The notes below the pieces were generated by a model that saw only the letters and a program-made list of their open reading frames with translations, was not told the DNA's origin and searched no databases. Positions 8,655-17,433 of a stretch of DNA of 64,000 bases are shown one piece after another. How positions within the stretch are numbered: position 1 is the stretch's first letter; every line of letters starts with the position of its first letter. The DNA is from Salipiger bermudensis (GTDB lineage Bacteria; Pseudomonadota; Alphaproteobacteria; Rhodobacterales; Rhodobacteraceae), in the NCBI RefSeq assembly GCF_019801965.1, contig NZ_JAHVIA010000002.1, positions 186,001 to 250,000 of the forward strand, in the 5' to 3' direction. Position numbers and translations under genes: made by a program.

Positions 8655-9620
8655 TTGAGCATCGAGGTCACGCGCGACACGTTCAGACTGGCACAGGTCT
8701 TCACCATCTCCCGGGGCAGCCGCACCGAGGCCAAGGTGCTGACCGTGAAGATCACCCGCGACGGGGTGACGGGCTGGGGCGAATGCGTGCCCTATGCCCG
8801 CTACGACGAGACGCTCGAGAGCGTGACCGAGGAGATCGCGGGCCTTCCCGCCGACGTCAGCCGCGCCGCGCTGCAGGAGCTGCTGCCCGCCGGCGCCGCC
8901 CGCAACGCCGTCGACTGCGCGCTCTGGGATCTCGAGGCCAAGGCGCAGGGCAAGCGGGTCTGGGAGCTGCTGGGCATGACGAAGCCCGGGCCGGAGATCA
9001 CCGCCTACACGCTGTCGCTCGACACGCCCGAGAACATGCAGGCGCAGGCCGCCAAGAACGCCGCCCGACCGCTGTTGAAGGTCAAGCTCGGCACGCCCGA
9101 CGACATGCCGCGGCTCGAGGCGGTGCGCCGTGGCGCGCCCGACAGCACCATCATCGTCGATGCCAACGAGGGCTGGTCGGCCGAGGTCTATGCCGATCTG
9201 GCGCCGCATCTGGTGCGACTCGGCGTGGCGATGGTCGAACAGCCGCTGCCCGCCGGCGACGACGATGCGCTCATCGGCATGGAGCGCCCGGTGCCGGTCT
9301 GCGCCGACGAGAGCGCGCATGACCGCGCCTCGCTGCCGGGGCTCAAGGGCAAGTACGACATCGTGAACATCAAGCTCGACAAGACCGGCGGCCTGACCGA
9401 GGCGGTGGCGATGCGCGCCGCGGCCGAGGCCGAGGGCTACGGCATCTTCGTCGGCTGCATGGTCGGCTCGAGCCTTGCCATGGCGCCGGCCGTGCTGGTG
9501 GCGCAGGGCGCCGCCTTCACCGATCTTGACGGCCCGCTGCTTCTGGCAGAAGACCGCCCCACCCCCCTGCTGTTCGACGCGCAGGGCGTGCATCCTTCCG
9601 AGCCGGCGCTCTGGGGCTGA
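8655..9620 (+). CDS. dgcA: N-acetyl-D-glutamate racemase / dipeptide-epimerase-like DgcA (enolase superfamily)
   Basis: The 321-residue product belongs to the muconate-lactonizing/dipeptide epimerase branch of the enolase superfamily. The two acid/base lysines sit in LLKVKLG and in NIKLDK. The metal ligands are seen in IVDANEGW, MVEQPLP and CADES. In the DgcN/DgcA pathway it converts N-acetyl-D-glutamate to N-acetyl-L-glutamate, which a deacylase then opens. The start is TTG at 8655, set by AAGGGGCAGG just upstream; a later ATG would remove the first conserved strand. Its position between dgcN and dat is the main reason to prefer this substrate over Ala-Glu dipeptides. Confidence 0.85.
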   Translation: MSIEVTRDTFRLAQVFTISRGSRTEAKVLTVKITRDGVTGWGECVPYARYDETLESVTEEIAGLPADVSRAALQELLPAGAARNAVDCALWDLEAKAQGKRVWELLGMTKPGPEITAYTLSLDTPENMQAQAAKNAARPLLKVKLGTPDDMPRLEAVRRGAPDSTIIVDANEGWSAEVYADLAPHLVRLGVAMVEQPLPAGDDDALIGMERPVPVCADESAHDRASLPGLKGKYDIVNIKLDKTGGLTEAVAMRAAAEAEGYGIFVGCMVGSSLAMAPAVLVAQGAAFTDLDGPLLLAEDRPTPLLFDAQGVHPSEPALWG

Positions 9621-9663
9621 TCCCGCCCGCCGCTCCCGACCGACCTGACTGGAGACCCCTTAC

Positions 9664-10527
9664 ATGACCCGCACTGTCTACGTTAACGGAGAGTACCTGC
9701 CCGAGACCGAAGCCAAGGTCTCGATCTTCGACCGCGCCTTCCTGATGGCCGATGGCGTCTACGAGGTGACCTCCGTGCTCGACGGCAAGCTGATCGATTT
9801 CGAGGGCCACCAGAAGCGGCTCGAGCGCTCGCTGAACGAGCTCGACATGAAGAAGCCCGCCGCCTTCGACGACCTGCTCGAGATCCACCGCAAGCTGGTC
9901 GAGCTCAATGGCATCGAGGAGGGGCTGATCTACCTGCAGGTCACTCGCGGTGCCCCCGGCGACCGCGATTTCGCCTTCCCCGACCCCGAGACCACCGAGC
10001 CGACGCTGGTGCTGTTCACCCAGAACAAGCCCGGCCTCGCCGACAACCCGACCGCCAAGAAGGGCATCAAGGTGATCTCGATCGAGGACATCCGCTGGGG
10101 CCGCCGCGACATCAAGACCGTGCAGCTGCTCTACCCCTCGATGGGCAAGATGATGGCCAAGAAGGCCGGCTGCGACGATGCCTGGATGGTCGAGGACGGC
10201 TTCGTGACCGAGGGCACTTCGAACAACGCCTATATCGTCAAGGACGGCAAGATCATCACCCGCAACCTCTCGACCGATATCCTGCACGGCATCACCCGTG
10301 CGGCGGTGCTGAAGTTTGCCCGCGAGGCGCAGATGACCGTGGAGGAGCGTCCCTTCACCGTCGAGGAAGCCAAGGAGGCCGACGAGGCGTTCTTCACGTC
10401 GGCCTCGGCCTTCGTGATGCCGGTCGTCGAGATCGACGGTGCCACCATCGGCACCGGCACGCCGGGCGATGTCGCAGGGCGCCTGCGCGAGATCTATCTC
10501 GAGGAAAGCCGCAAGGTCGCGGTCTGA
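9664..10527 (+). CDS. dat: D-amino-acid transaminase
   Basis: The 287-residue enzyme is a fold-type IV PLP transaminase of the D-alanine aminotransferase group. K151 in RRDIKTVQLL corresponds to the Schiff-base lysine, which in this group sits in a DIKS/T motif. The GTSNNAYIV segment and the C-terminal FFTSASAFVMPV are also typical. It interconverts D-amino acids and 2-keto acids. A 43-base gap separates it from dgcA, and GGAGACCCC before the ATG supplies the ribosome site. Together the three genes can import D-Ala, D-Glu and related compounds into central metabolism. A hairpin with a short T-run follows. Confidence 0.92.
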   Translation: MTRTVYVNGEYLPETEAKVSIFDRAFLMADGVYEVTSVLDGKLIDFEGHQKRLERSLNELDMKKPAAFDDLLEIHRKLVELNGIEEGLIYLQVTRGAPGDRDFAFPDPETTEPTLVLFTQNKPGLADNPTAKKGIKVISIEDIRWGRRDIKTVQLLYPSMGKMMAKKAGCDDAWMVEDGFVTEGTSNNAYIVKDGKIITRNLSTDILHGITRAAVLKFAREAQMTVEERPFTVEEAKEADEAFFTSASAFVMPVVEIDGATIGTGTPGDVAGRLREIYLEESRKVAV

Positions 10528-10562
10528 TCGCCGCGACGCGGTCAATTTCTCGCACACGTTAG

Positions 10563-10594
10563 AAGGGGCGTCCGGTTGCGGGCGCCCCTTTCGT
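10563..10594 (+). terminator. Terminator of the dgcN-dgcA-dat operon
   Basis: AAGGGGCG (10563-10570) pairs with CGCCCCTT (10583-10590) across a 12-base loop that can itself pair. It ends in TTTCG, 36 bases after the dat stop. Confidence 0.6.
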
Positions 10595-10657
10595 ATGTTG
10601 ACGGCGCCGGCCCCCGCTATCATCGTCGGCCTCGCCGCGAGGAGGAAAGGGGGCGGG

Positions 10658-11101
10658 ATGGAAGACAGGGCGATCTTGTGCTGGCTGGCGACGGTGTCCG
10701 ACCAAGGGCTGCCAAACGTGTCTCCGAAGGAGGTCTTTGCCGAGCCCTCCGAGGGAGTGTTCCTGATTGCCGAGATCGCGTCGGGTCGCAGCCTGCGCAA
10801 CATCCGCGCCAACCCGGCGGTCTGCATCAGCCTGATCGACGTGTTCAGCCAGCGGGGGCGGCGCCTGGAGGGGCACGCCCATATCGTGCCTGCGGGCAGC
10901 GAGGGGTTTGACGCGCTCGCCGCTCCGCTGCTGGCCCAGGTGGGCAACCGCTTTCGCATTCGCAACGTCATCACCGTCGATGTGAGCGCAGAAAGTGCCG
11001 TGCGGGCGCCGAGCTATCTCTTCTATCCGGAAACCGAGGTCGCCGAGATGCGCGAGGGCGCGATGCGCAGCTACGGCGTGCGCCCGCGCGACGACAGGTA
11101 G
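10658..11101 (+). CDS. Pyridoxamine 5'-phosphate oxidase-like flavin protein
   Basis: This 147-residue protein resembles the single-domain PNPOx-like split-barrel FMN-binding family. It has an opening CWLATVSDQGLPNVSPKEVF, a strand pattern ending in GHAHIVPAG, and no extra domain. Members bind FMN or F420 and act in varied redox or stress roles; the substrate is unknown. The ATG at 10658 follows GAGGAAAGG. Its last 31 bases overlap the 3' end of the convergent flavoprotein gene. Confidence 0.75.
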   Translation: MEDRAILCWLATVSDQGLPNVSPKEVFAEPSEGVFLIAEIASGRSLRNIRANPAVCISLIDVFSQRGRRLEGHAHIVPAGSEGFDALAAPLLAQVGNRFRIRNVITVDVSAESAVRAPSYLFYPETEVAEMREGAMRSYGVRPRDDR

Positions 11102-12279
11102 GCCGCCGCGTGGCGCCCGGCCCAGAGCCCGGTCGCGAAGCAGGCGGTGAGCAGGTAGCCGCCGGTCGGCGCCTCCCAGTCGATCATCTCCCCGGCCACG
11201 AAACAGCCGGGGCGCTGCGTCAGCATCAGCCTGTCATCGAGCGCGTCGAAGGCGACGCCGCCGGCGGTCGAGATCGCCTCGTCCATCGGGCGCAGGCCCT
11301 CATGCGGCAGCTCCAGCGCCTTGACGGTGCGGGCGAGCGCCGCCGGATCTTCGGGCAGCGGGCGGGCGCATTCCATCAGCAGGGCGCGGGCGGCGGGCGA
11401 GAGCTTCAGCGCCCGGCGCAGGTGGCTCGACAGGCTCTGCTTGCCGCGGGGCTTGGCCAGCCGCGCGGTCAGCGCCTCCTCCGGGACATCCGGCGCGAGG
11501 TCGATCACCAGGGCCGCCCCCTCGCGCAGTGTCGGCGAAAGGGGGTAGAGCCCGCCGCCCTCGAGCCCGCGCACCGAGATCACCGCCTCGCCGCGCGACA
11601 CCAGCCCGCCGGCGCGGAACGCCACACCCTTGAGCGGCGCACCGAACTGCGGCGCCATGTGCTCCGACCAGGCGACGTTGAGCCCGGCATTGGCAGGCTG
11701 GAACGGCGCCACCTCGATGCCCTGCGCTTTCAGATGCTCCGCCCAGGCGCCATCTGAGCCCAGCCGCGCCCAGCTCGCGCCGCCCAGCGCCAGCACCGTG
11801 ACCCGGGGGCGCAGGCTCAGAGGGCCATCGGGGGTGTCGAAGCGGGTCGCATCATCGTCCCAGCCGGTCCAGCGCCAGCGGGTGTGGCGCTCGAGCCCCA
11901 TGGCGTCGAGCCGGGCAAGCCAGGCGCGCAGCAGCGGCGAGGCCTTCATCGCGGTGGGAAAGACCCGTCCGGTTGAGCCGGTGAAGGTGGTTTGCCCCAG
12001 CCCCTCGGCCCAGGCCTGCACGGTTTCTGGGGTGAACTCTGCCAGCATCGGGCGCAGCGCCGCCTCGGCGCCGCCATAGGCCGCGAGGAACGGGCCGAAG
12101 GGCTGGGCGCGGGTCAGGTTCAGCCCCGACTTGCCCGCCATCAGGAACTTGCGCCCGAGCGAGGGCTTGGCCTCGGCCAGCAGCACCTCGTGCCCGGCGG
12201 TGAGCAAAGCGTCGGCGGCCATCAGCCCGGCCGGACCGCCGCCGATCACCAGCGCCTCGATCTCGCGCCCTGCCTGCAT
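11071..12279 (-). CDS. TIGR03862-type NAD(P)/FAD-dependent flavoprotein
   Basis: The 402-residue product is an HI0933/TIGR03862-like FAD protein. The N-terminal dinucleotide fold reads VIGGGPAGLMAADALLTAGH, followed by GRKFLMAGKSGLNLT, a block shared by the family. A second FAD segment, CFVAGEMIDWEAPTGGYLLTACFATG, lies near the C-terminus. The enzymes are oxidoreductases of unknown physiological substrate. The ATG at 12279 opens directly into the fold. It converges on the PNPOx-like gene and is divergent from the HNH gene. Confidence 0.88.
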   Translation of the reverse strand: MQAGREIEALVIGGGPAGLMAADALLTAGHEVLLAEAKPSLGRKFLMAGKSGLNLTRAQPFGPFLAAYGGAEAALRPMLAEFTPETVQAWAEGLGQTTFTGSTGRVFPTAMKASPLLRAWLARLDAMGLERHTRWRWTGWDDDATRFDTPDGPLSLRPRVTVLALGGASWARLGSDGAWAEHLKAQGIEVAPFQPANAGLNVAWSEHMAPQFGAPLKGVAFRAGGLVSRGEAVISVRGLEGGGLYPLSPTLREGAALVIDLAPDVPEEALTARLAKPRGKQSLSSHLRRALKLSPAARALLMECARPLPEDPAALARTVKALELPHEGLRPMDEAISTAGGVAFDALDDRLMLTQRPGCFVAGEMIDWEAPTGGYLLTACFATGLWAGRHAAAYLSSRGRTP

Positions 12280-12353
12280 CGATGCCCCCTTGATCCTGCC
12301 GTGAATGGCGCCAGTCTTCTGCCCTGCCAGACGCCCCCGTTCAAGAGCCGCGC

Positions 12354-12647
12354 ATGACCGACCCGATCTGCCCTCTCTGCCTGCGCCCGATCCCGCCCGA
12401 GGCGAAACAGAGCCTGCATCACCTGGTGCCGAAACTGAAGGGCGGCAAGGGCGGGCCGGTGGTGCGGCTGCACCAGATCTGCCACAACGAGATCCACGCC
12501 ACCTTCACCGAGGGGGAGCTGGCGCGCGAGTTCAACACGCCGGAAGCGCTGCGGGCCCATCCCCGCATGGCACGCTTCCTGGCCTGGGTGCGCAAGCGCC
12601 CGCCGGCCTTTCACGCCCGCAGCAGCGGCGGACGGCGCAATCGCTAG
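12354..12647 (+). CDS. Small HNH endonuclease-family protein
   Basis: The 97-residue product has a zinc-knuckle-like CPLCLRPI at the N-terminus, HHLVPKLKGGK, and LHQICHNEIHATF. This gives the H-H-N-H pattern of an HNH nuclease core. The rest (FNTPEALRAHPRMARFLAWVRKRP) is a helical tail. Stand-alone proteins of this type are widespread in Alphaproteobacteria; real nuclease activity is unproven. No methylase or phage gene is nearby, so it need not belong to a restriction or mobile system. Confidence 0.8.
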   Translation: MTDPICPLCLRPIPPEAKQSLHHLVPKLKGGKGGPVVRLHQICHNEIHATFTEGELAREFNTPEALRAHPRMARFLAWVRKRPPAFHARSSGGRRNR

Positions 12648-12691
12648 GCGGGCGTGGCGCCGTGAGCACGTGCACGAAGCTGCCATAAAGC

Positions 12692-12722
12692 GTGACTTGA
12701 TCCGGGCGACCCGGATCGTCAC
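12692..12722. promoter_or_regulatory. Palindrome before the 49-codon membrane gene
   Basis: GATCCGGG (12699-12706), CGA loop, then CCCGGATC (12710-12717), flanked by GTGAC (12692-12696) and GTCAC (12718-12722). It has no T-run. It lies 46 bases before the small gene's ATG and could be an operator or an RNA end. Confidence 0.45.
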
Positions 12723-12768
12723 CTTCAGGGGATAAAAAGCCCAAGAGCTGGAATCAGAGGCAGAGCAG

Positions 12769-12918
12769 ATGTCGATCAGAACCGAATTGTGGGGAGTGTG
12801 CGGCCTTGTGGTCGCGCTTGTCGCCCTTCTTATGCATCCCGATGGGGAGGCCGAGCGCAAGGCGCTGGAGTGGGCGGCTTCCTCGGCCTTCTCGGCCGAG
12901 AATTTCGCGCTTCAATAA
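12769..12918 (+). CDS. Small single-pass membrane protein (49 aa)
   Basis: An ATG at 12769, preceded by the purine-rich AGAGGCAGAG, opens 49 codons ending in TAA. The product has a hydrophobic helix, LWGVCGLVVALVALLMH (7-23), then a charged amphipathic tail DGEAERKALEWAASSAFSAE. That topology is a typical small membrane protein. I recognise no family. Good codon use, a ribosome site and a palindrome upstream argue it is real. It is convergent with the glycosyltransferase, only 25 bases away. Confidence 0.55.
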   Translation: MSIRTELWGVCGLVVALVALLMHPDGEAERKALEWAASSAFSAENFALQ

Positions 12919-12943
12919 GGCCTTGCCTGCCGCGTCGCCCGCG

Positions 12944-14203
12944 TCAGTCGCGCGGCGGGCGCGGCTTCAGCGCCACCAGGCGCTCCACCCATTCGACGTG
13001 CTGCGGTAGGCAGCGGGTCTTGAGATCGTAATGCGCGCGCACATGGGCGCGCGCGTTGCGGCCGAGCCGGGCGCGAGTCTCGGGATCGTCGAGCAGCGTG
13101 CAGAGCCGGTCGGTGAGCCCTTTCACGTCGAAGAAATCGACCATCCAGCCGGTCTCATCCTCTGAAATCGCCTCTTTCACCGGCTCGGTATCGCTGGCGA
13201 GGATGGCGCAGCCGGCGCTCATCGCCTCGAGCAGCGACCAGCTCAGCACGAACGGGTAGGTGAGATAGACGTGCACCCGGCTGACCTGCATCATCGCGAG
13301 GAAGCGGTCGTAGGGCACCCGGCCGAGGAAGTGCACGCGCTTCCAGTCCTCTTCCGAGATCTGGTCCTTCACCTCGTCGATGAACATCTGCTTCCAGGTC
13401 GTGCCCTCGGGCGGCTTCGAGCCGTAGCTGACTTCGTCGCCGCCGATCAGGGTGATCTGGGCATTGGGCCGGCGCCGCAGGATCTCGGGCAGGGCACGCA
13501 TGAAGATATGGTAGCCGCGATAGGGCTCGAGGTTGCGGTTGATGAAGGTGATGACCTCGTCTTCGCGGGTCAGCACCTTGCCGTCGGTCACCTCGAGCGT
13601 GGCCTCGGGGTTGGGGCAGACATGGTCGGTGTCGATGCCGTCATGCGCGACGGTGATGCGGTCCTGCCATTCCCCGGGGAAGGTGCCGGCCTGGAACCGG
13701 GTCGGCGAGATCCCCGCATCCATGATCTCTTCGTGCAGGCGGTTGTTGAGGTTCTTCATCCGGATGCGGAGCTTGTTGCTCTCCTGCACCGGGCCGTCGA
13801 ACTCGGGGTCGAAGCCGACGAAGGGCTTGCTGGTGAGGTGGTAGAGCTCGCAATAGAGCCCCATCACGGCGCGGGGCCAGACATCCTTGAGGAACAGGCT
13901 CTCGCCCCAGCCGTGATGGGCGAGAATCACGTCGGGCTTGTAGCCGGTCTTGCGAAGCTGGAGGGCGCCGTTGTAGCAGCTCGTGCCGCGGATCAGCTTG
14001 GTCTCGAAATCGCCGAGCCAGGGATGGATGCCATTGGTGCTGCCGCCGGTGATCTTGTAGGGCAGGATCCGCACGCCATTCCAGTGCGTCGGCTCCTTGA
14101 CCTTCAGCGTCAGCGCCGTGACCTCGTGACCGCGCTGCACCAGCGCAGGCGCGAGATGCTTGTACTGCCCAGGGAAATTCTGGTGGATGCAAAGGATCTT
14201 CAT
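12944..14203 (-). CDS. Glycosyltransferase family 4 protein
   Basis: The 419-residue protein is a GT-B glycosyltransferase. It starts MKILCIHQNFPGQYKHLAPAL, the pattern of the PF12000 N-terminal domain, and continues into a GT4 donor domain with ITFINRNLEPYRGYHIFMRALPEI. It ends in the E-rich loop PFVLSWSLLEAMSAGCAILASDTEPVKEAI. It probably transfers a nucleotide sugar to a surface polysaccharide or lipid in the cytoplasm. I start at 14203, where homology begins; a longer frame to 14353 adds an unlikely leader. It is divergent from leuS, with no polysaccharide neighbours. Confidence 0.88.
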   Translation of the reverse strand: MKILCIHQNFPGQYKHLAPALVQRGHEVTALTLKVKEPTHWNGVRILPYKITGGSTNGIHPWLGDFETKLIRGTSCYNGALQLRKTGYKPDVILAHHGWGESLFLKDVWPRAVMGLYCELYHLTSKPFVGFDPEFDGPVQESNKLRIRMKNLNNRLHEEIMDAGISPTRFQAGTFPGEWQDRITVAHDGIDTDHVCPNPEATLEVTDGKVLTREDEVITFINRNLEPYRGYHIFMRALPEILRRRPNAQITLIGGDEVSYGSKPPEGTTWKQMFIDEVKDQISEEDWKRVHFLGRVPYDRFLAMMQVSRVHVYLTYPFVLSWSLLEAMSAGCAILASDTEPVKEAISEDETGWMVDFFDVKGLTDRLCTLLDDPETRARLGRNARAHVRAHYDLKTRCLPQHVEWVERLVALKPRPPRD

Positions 14204-14390
14204 GTCACGAAACGTCTCGGAAATGGCTTTTGACGTTTGTGACACGACCGCGGCAGCGATCCAACCGCTGAGCGCCCGGGCAGGTGCCAAGCCGGGCCTC
14301 GGTTGCGGAAATGTCGCCTTTCGCTGGACGCCCGAGCGGCATGCGCCTATCACCCCGCCCCGAGACCCGTCCGTTCCGAGGGAATAAGAA

Positions 14391-16961
14391 ATGTCGCGTT
14401 ACGACCCCGCCACGATCGAGCCGAAATGGCAGGCCGCATGGGATGAGGCCCTGACCTTCAAGGCCACCCGCACCGCCGACAAGCCGAAATACTACGTGCT
14501 CGAGATGTTCCCCTACCCGTCGGGGCGCATCCATATCGGCCACGTGCGCAATTACACGATGGGCGACGTGATCGCGCGCTACAAGAAGCAGAACGGCTTC
14601 AACGTGCTGCACCCGATGGGCTTCGACGCCTTCGGGATGCCGGCGGAGAACGCCGCGATGGCCTCGGGCGGTCACCCGAAGGACTGGACCTATTCCAACA
14701 TCGACACCATGGTCGAGCAGATGAAGCCGCTGGGCTTCGGGCTCGACTGGTCGCGCATGTTCGCGACCTGCGATCCGGAATATTACGGCCAGCAGCAGGG
14801 CCTGTTCCTCGACATGCTCGACGCCGGCCTCGTCTACCGCAAGAACGCCGTGGTGAACTGGGACCCGGTCGACATGACCGTGCTCGCCAACGAGCAGGTC
14901 GAGAACGGCCGCGGCTGGCGCTCGGGTGCGCTGGTGGAGCGCAAGGAGCTCACCCAGTGGTTCTTCAAGATCTCGGATTTCTCCGGCGAGCTGCTCGATG
15001 CGCTCGACGGGCTCGACGACTGGCCCGCCAAGGTCAAGCTGATGCAGGCCAACTGGATCGGCCGCTCGCGCGGGCTCGAGTTCGCCTTCTCGACCGTCGA
15101 CGCCCCCGAGGGCTTTGACCGCATCGAGGTCTACACCACCCGCCCCGACACGCTGCTGGGCGCGAGCTTTGTCGGCATCTCGCCGGATCACCCGCTGGCG
15201 CGCACGCTCGAGAAGGACAATGCCGAGCTGGCCGCGTTCGTCGCCGAGTGCCGCCGCATGGGCACCTCCGAGGAAGAGCTCGAGAAGGCCGAGAAGCGCG
15301 GCTTCGACACCGGCATCACCGTGCGCCACCCGTTCGACACCTCGGTCGAACTGCCGGTCTACATCGCCAACTTCATCCTGATGGATTACGGCACCGGCGC
15401 GATCTTCGGCTGCCCGGGCCACGATGCCCGCGACCACGAGTTCGCCACCAAGTACGGCCTGCCGATCGTCGAGACCTTCGTGCCGATCGAGGGCGAGATC
15501 GACATTGCCGCCGAGCCCTTCGTGCCGCAGAAGTCGGAAAAGGTCCGCTACACCCGGCTCGTGGCGGGCGAGGAGGTCCAGACCGGCGACGAGGCGGTTG
15601 AGGCCGCGGTGGCGTTCTGCGAGGCCAACGGCGTCGGCCATGGCGTCACCAAGTACCGCCTGCGCGACTGGGGCCTGAGCCGCCAGCGCTACTGGGGCTG
15701 CCCGATCCCGGTGGTGCATTGCGAGGCCTGCGGCGTGGTGCCGGAAAAGAAGGAAAACCTTCCGATCCAGCTGCCCTACGACGAGGGCGGAAAGCCGATC
15801 GACTTCTCGATCCCCGGCAACCCGCTCGACCGTCACCCGGACTGGCGCGATTGCGCCTGCCCGTCCTGCGGCGCGCCGGCCCGGCGCGAGACCGACACGA
15901 TGGACACCTTCGTCGACAGCTCGTGGTATTTCGCCCGCTTCACCTCGCCGCATGCCGACACGCCGGTCGATGCCGAGGAGGCCGCCTACTGGATGAATGT
16001 CGACCAGTATATCGGCGGCATCGAGCACGCGATCCTGCACCTGCTCTACTCGCGCTTCTTCGCGCGGGCGATGTACATCACCGGCCACCTGCCGGAGAAG
16101 TGCAAGGAGCCGTTCAACGCGCTGTTCACGCAGGGCATGGTGACCCACGCGATCTACCAGACCAAGAACGCCGAGGGCCGTCCGGTCTACCACTACCCCG
16201 AGGCGGTCGAGCTGCGTGACGGCAAGGGCTTCCTCGAGGATGGCACCGAGGTCGAGATCATCCCCTCTGCCAAGATGTCGAAGTCGAAGAACAACGTCGT
16301 CGACCCGGTCGCCATCATCGGCCAGTACGGGGCCGACACCGCGCGCTGGTTCGTGCTCTCCGACAGCCCGCCCGAGCGTGATGTCGAGTGGACGGCCTCG
16401 GGCGCCGAGGCGGCCCACAAGCACCTTGGCCGGGTGTTCCGCGCCTGCGCCGAGATCGCCGAGGCCGACGTGCCGCCGACCGGCGAGGACGAGGCGCTGC
16501 TGCGCGAGATGCACAAGGCGATCCACGACGTGACGATGGGCGTCGAGAGCTTCGGCTTCAACGCCGCGATCGCCCGACTCTACGCCTTCACCAACGCGCT
16601 GACCAAGTCGCGCGCGGGCACCGAGGCCAAGACCCAGGCCGCCAAGGTTCTGGCGCAGCTGATGTCGCCCATGACCCCGCACCTCTCGGAAGAGATCTGG
16701 CAGCTGCTGGGCGGCGAGGGGCTCATTGCCGATGCGCCCTGGCCCAAGGCTGACGAGGCGATGCTGGTCGAGGACACGGTGACCCTGCCGATCCAGGTCA
16801 ACGGCAAGCGCCGCGGCGAGCTGACCGTGCCCAAGGACATGCCGAAGGAAGAGATTGAAAAACTCGTCATCGCGCATGAAGCTGTGGAACGGACCCTGCA
16901 GGGGGCCGCGCCGAAGAAGCTGATCGTTGTCCCGGGCCGGATCGTCAATGTGGTTGCCTGA
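14391..16961 (+). CDS. leuS: Leucyl-tRNA synthetase
   Basis: This 856-residue class I synthetase charges tRNA-Leu. The HIGH motif is H48-I-G-H51 and KMSKS is at 628-632. The CP1 editing domain carries the T-rich [15 protein letters not shown] and the [20 protein letters not shown] segments. The zinc-binding cysteines CEACG and CACPSCG are also present. The C-terminal domain ends at [11 protein letters not shown]. Its last 14 bases overlap lptE, and holA follows: leuS-lptE-holA is a conserved order in this group and suggests one transcript. Confidence 0.98.
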   Translation: MSRYDPATIEPKWQAAWDEALTFKATRTADKPKYYVLEMFPYPSGRIHIGHVRNYTMGDVIARYKKQNGFNVLHPMGFDAFGMPAENAAMASGGHPKDWTYSNIDTMVEQMKPLGFGLDWSRMFATCDPEYYGQQQGLFLDMLDAGLVYRKNAVVNWDPVDMTVLANEQVENGRGWRSGALVERKELTQWFFKISDFSGELLDALDGLDDWPAKVKLMQANWIGRSRGLEFAFSTVDAPEGFDRIEVYTTRPDTLLGASFVGISPDHPLARTLEKDNAELAAFVAECRRMGTSEEELEKAEKRGFDTGITVRHPFDTSVELPVYIANFILMDYGTGAIFGCPGHDARDHEFATKYGLPIVETFVPIEGEIDIAAEPFVPQKSEKVRYTRLVAGEEVQTGDEAVEAAVAFCEANGVGHGVTKYRLRDWGLSRQRYWGCPIPVVHCEACGVVPEKKENLPIQLPYDEGGKPIDFSIPGNPLDRHPDWRDCACPSCGAPARRETDTMDTFVDSSWYFARFTSPHADTPVDAEEAAYWMNVDQYIGGIEHAILHLLYSRFFARAMYITGHLPEKCKEPFNALFTQGMVTHAIYQTKNAEGRPVYHYPEAVELRDGKGFLEDGTEVEIIPSAKMSKSKNNVVDPVAIIGQYGADTARWFVLSDSPPERDVEWTASGAEAAHKHLGRVFRACAEIAEADVPPTGEDEALLREMHKAIHDVTMGVESFGFNAAIARLYAFTNALTKSRAGTEAKTQAAKVLAQLMSPMTPHLSEEIWQLLGGEGLIADAPWPKADEAMLVEDTVTLPIQVNGKRRGELTVPKDMPKEEIEKLVIAHEAVERTLQGAAPKKLIVVPGRIVNVVA

Positions 16962-17433
16962 TCGCAGAACCTTCCTGATCTCTCTCGCAGCCCTCGCGGG
17001 CTGCGGGTTCACGCCGGTCTACGGGCCCGAAGGCGGTGGTGGCCGGCTGCTCAACGCCGTGGCGCTGCCCGAGCCCGACCGGCGCTACACCTACGATTTC
17101 AACGCCCGCTTCGAGGAGCGGCTCGGCCGCGCCTCCGGCCCATACTTCCTGAAGCGGCAGGTGCAGGTCGATTCCAGCGGTCTCGGCTCGCTGGCCGACG
17201 GCCAGACCACCCGCTACCAGCTCACCGGGCGGGCGACCTACAGCCTCAGCCTCGTGGGCAGCGAGGAGGTGCTGATCTCGGGCCGGACCGACGCCTTCAC
17301 CGGCTATTCCGCCACCGGCTCCACCGCCGCCACGCAGGCCGCCGAGCGCGACGCCAAGCGCCGGCTGATGGTGATCCTCGCCGATCAGGTCATCGACCGG
17401 CTGATGCTCGACGCGAACAAGCTGCCGCAATGA
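16948..17433 (+). CDS. lptE: LPS-assembly lipoprotein LptE
   Basis: The 161-residue product starts within the end of leuS (ATG 16948). It has a lipoprotein signal with the lipobox LAGC at C19 after an RR-containing n-region. The mature protein continues [12 protein letters not shown], the common alphaproteobacterial LptE opening, and shows one globular beta-rich domain. LptE plugs LptD in the outer membrane to insert lipopolysaccharide. An alternative ATG lies seven codons upstream. The four-base ATGA overlap with holA indicates translational coupling. Confidence 0.9.
   Translation: MWLPDRRTFLISLAALAGCGFTPVYGPEGGGGRLLNAVALPEPDRRYTYDFNARFEERLGRASGPYFLKRQVQVDSSGLGSLADGQTTRYQLTGRATYSLSLVGSEEVLISGRTDAFTGYSATGSTAATQAAERDAKRRLMVILADQVIDRLMLDANKLPQ

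Noticed and set aside
14205-17012. A 935-codon open frame on the minus strand opposite leuS
   Set aside because: leuS is certain on the plus strand; high-G+C codon bias keeps the antisense frame open and the product looks like no protein.
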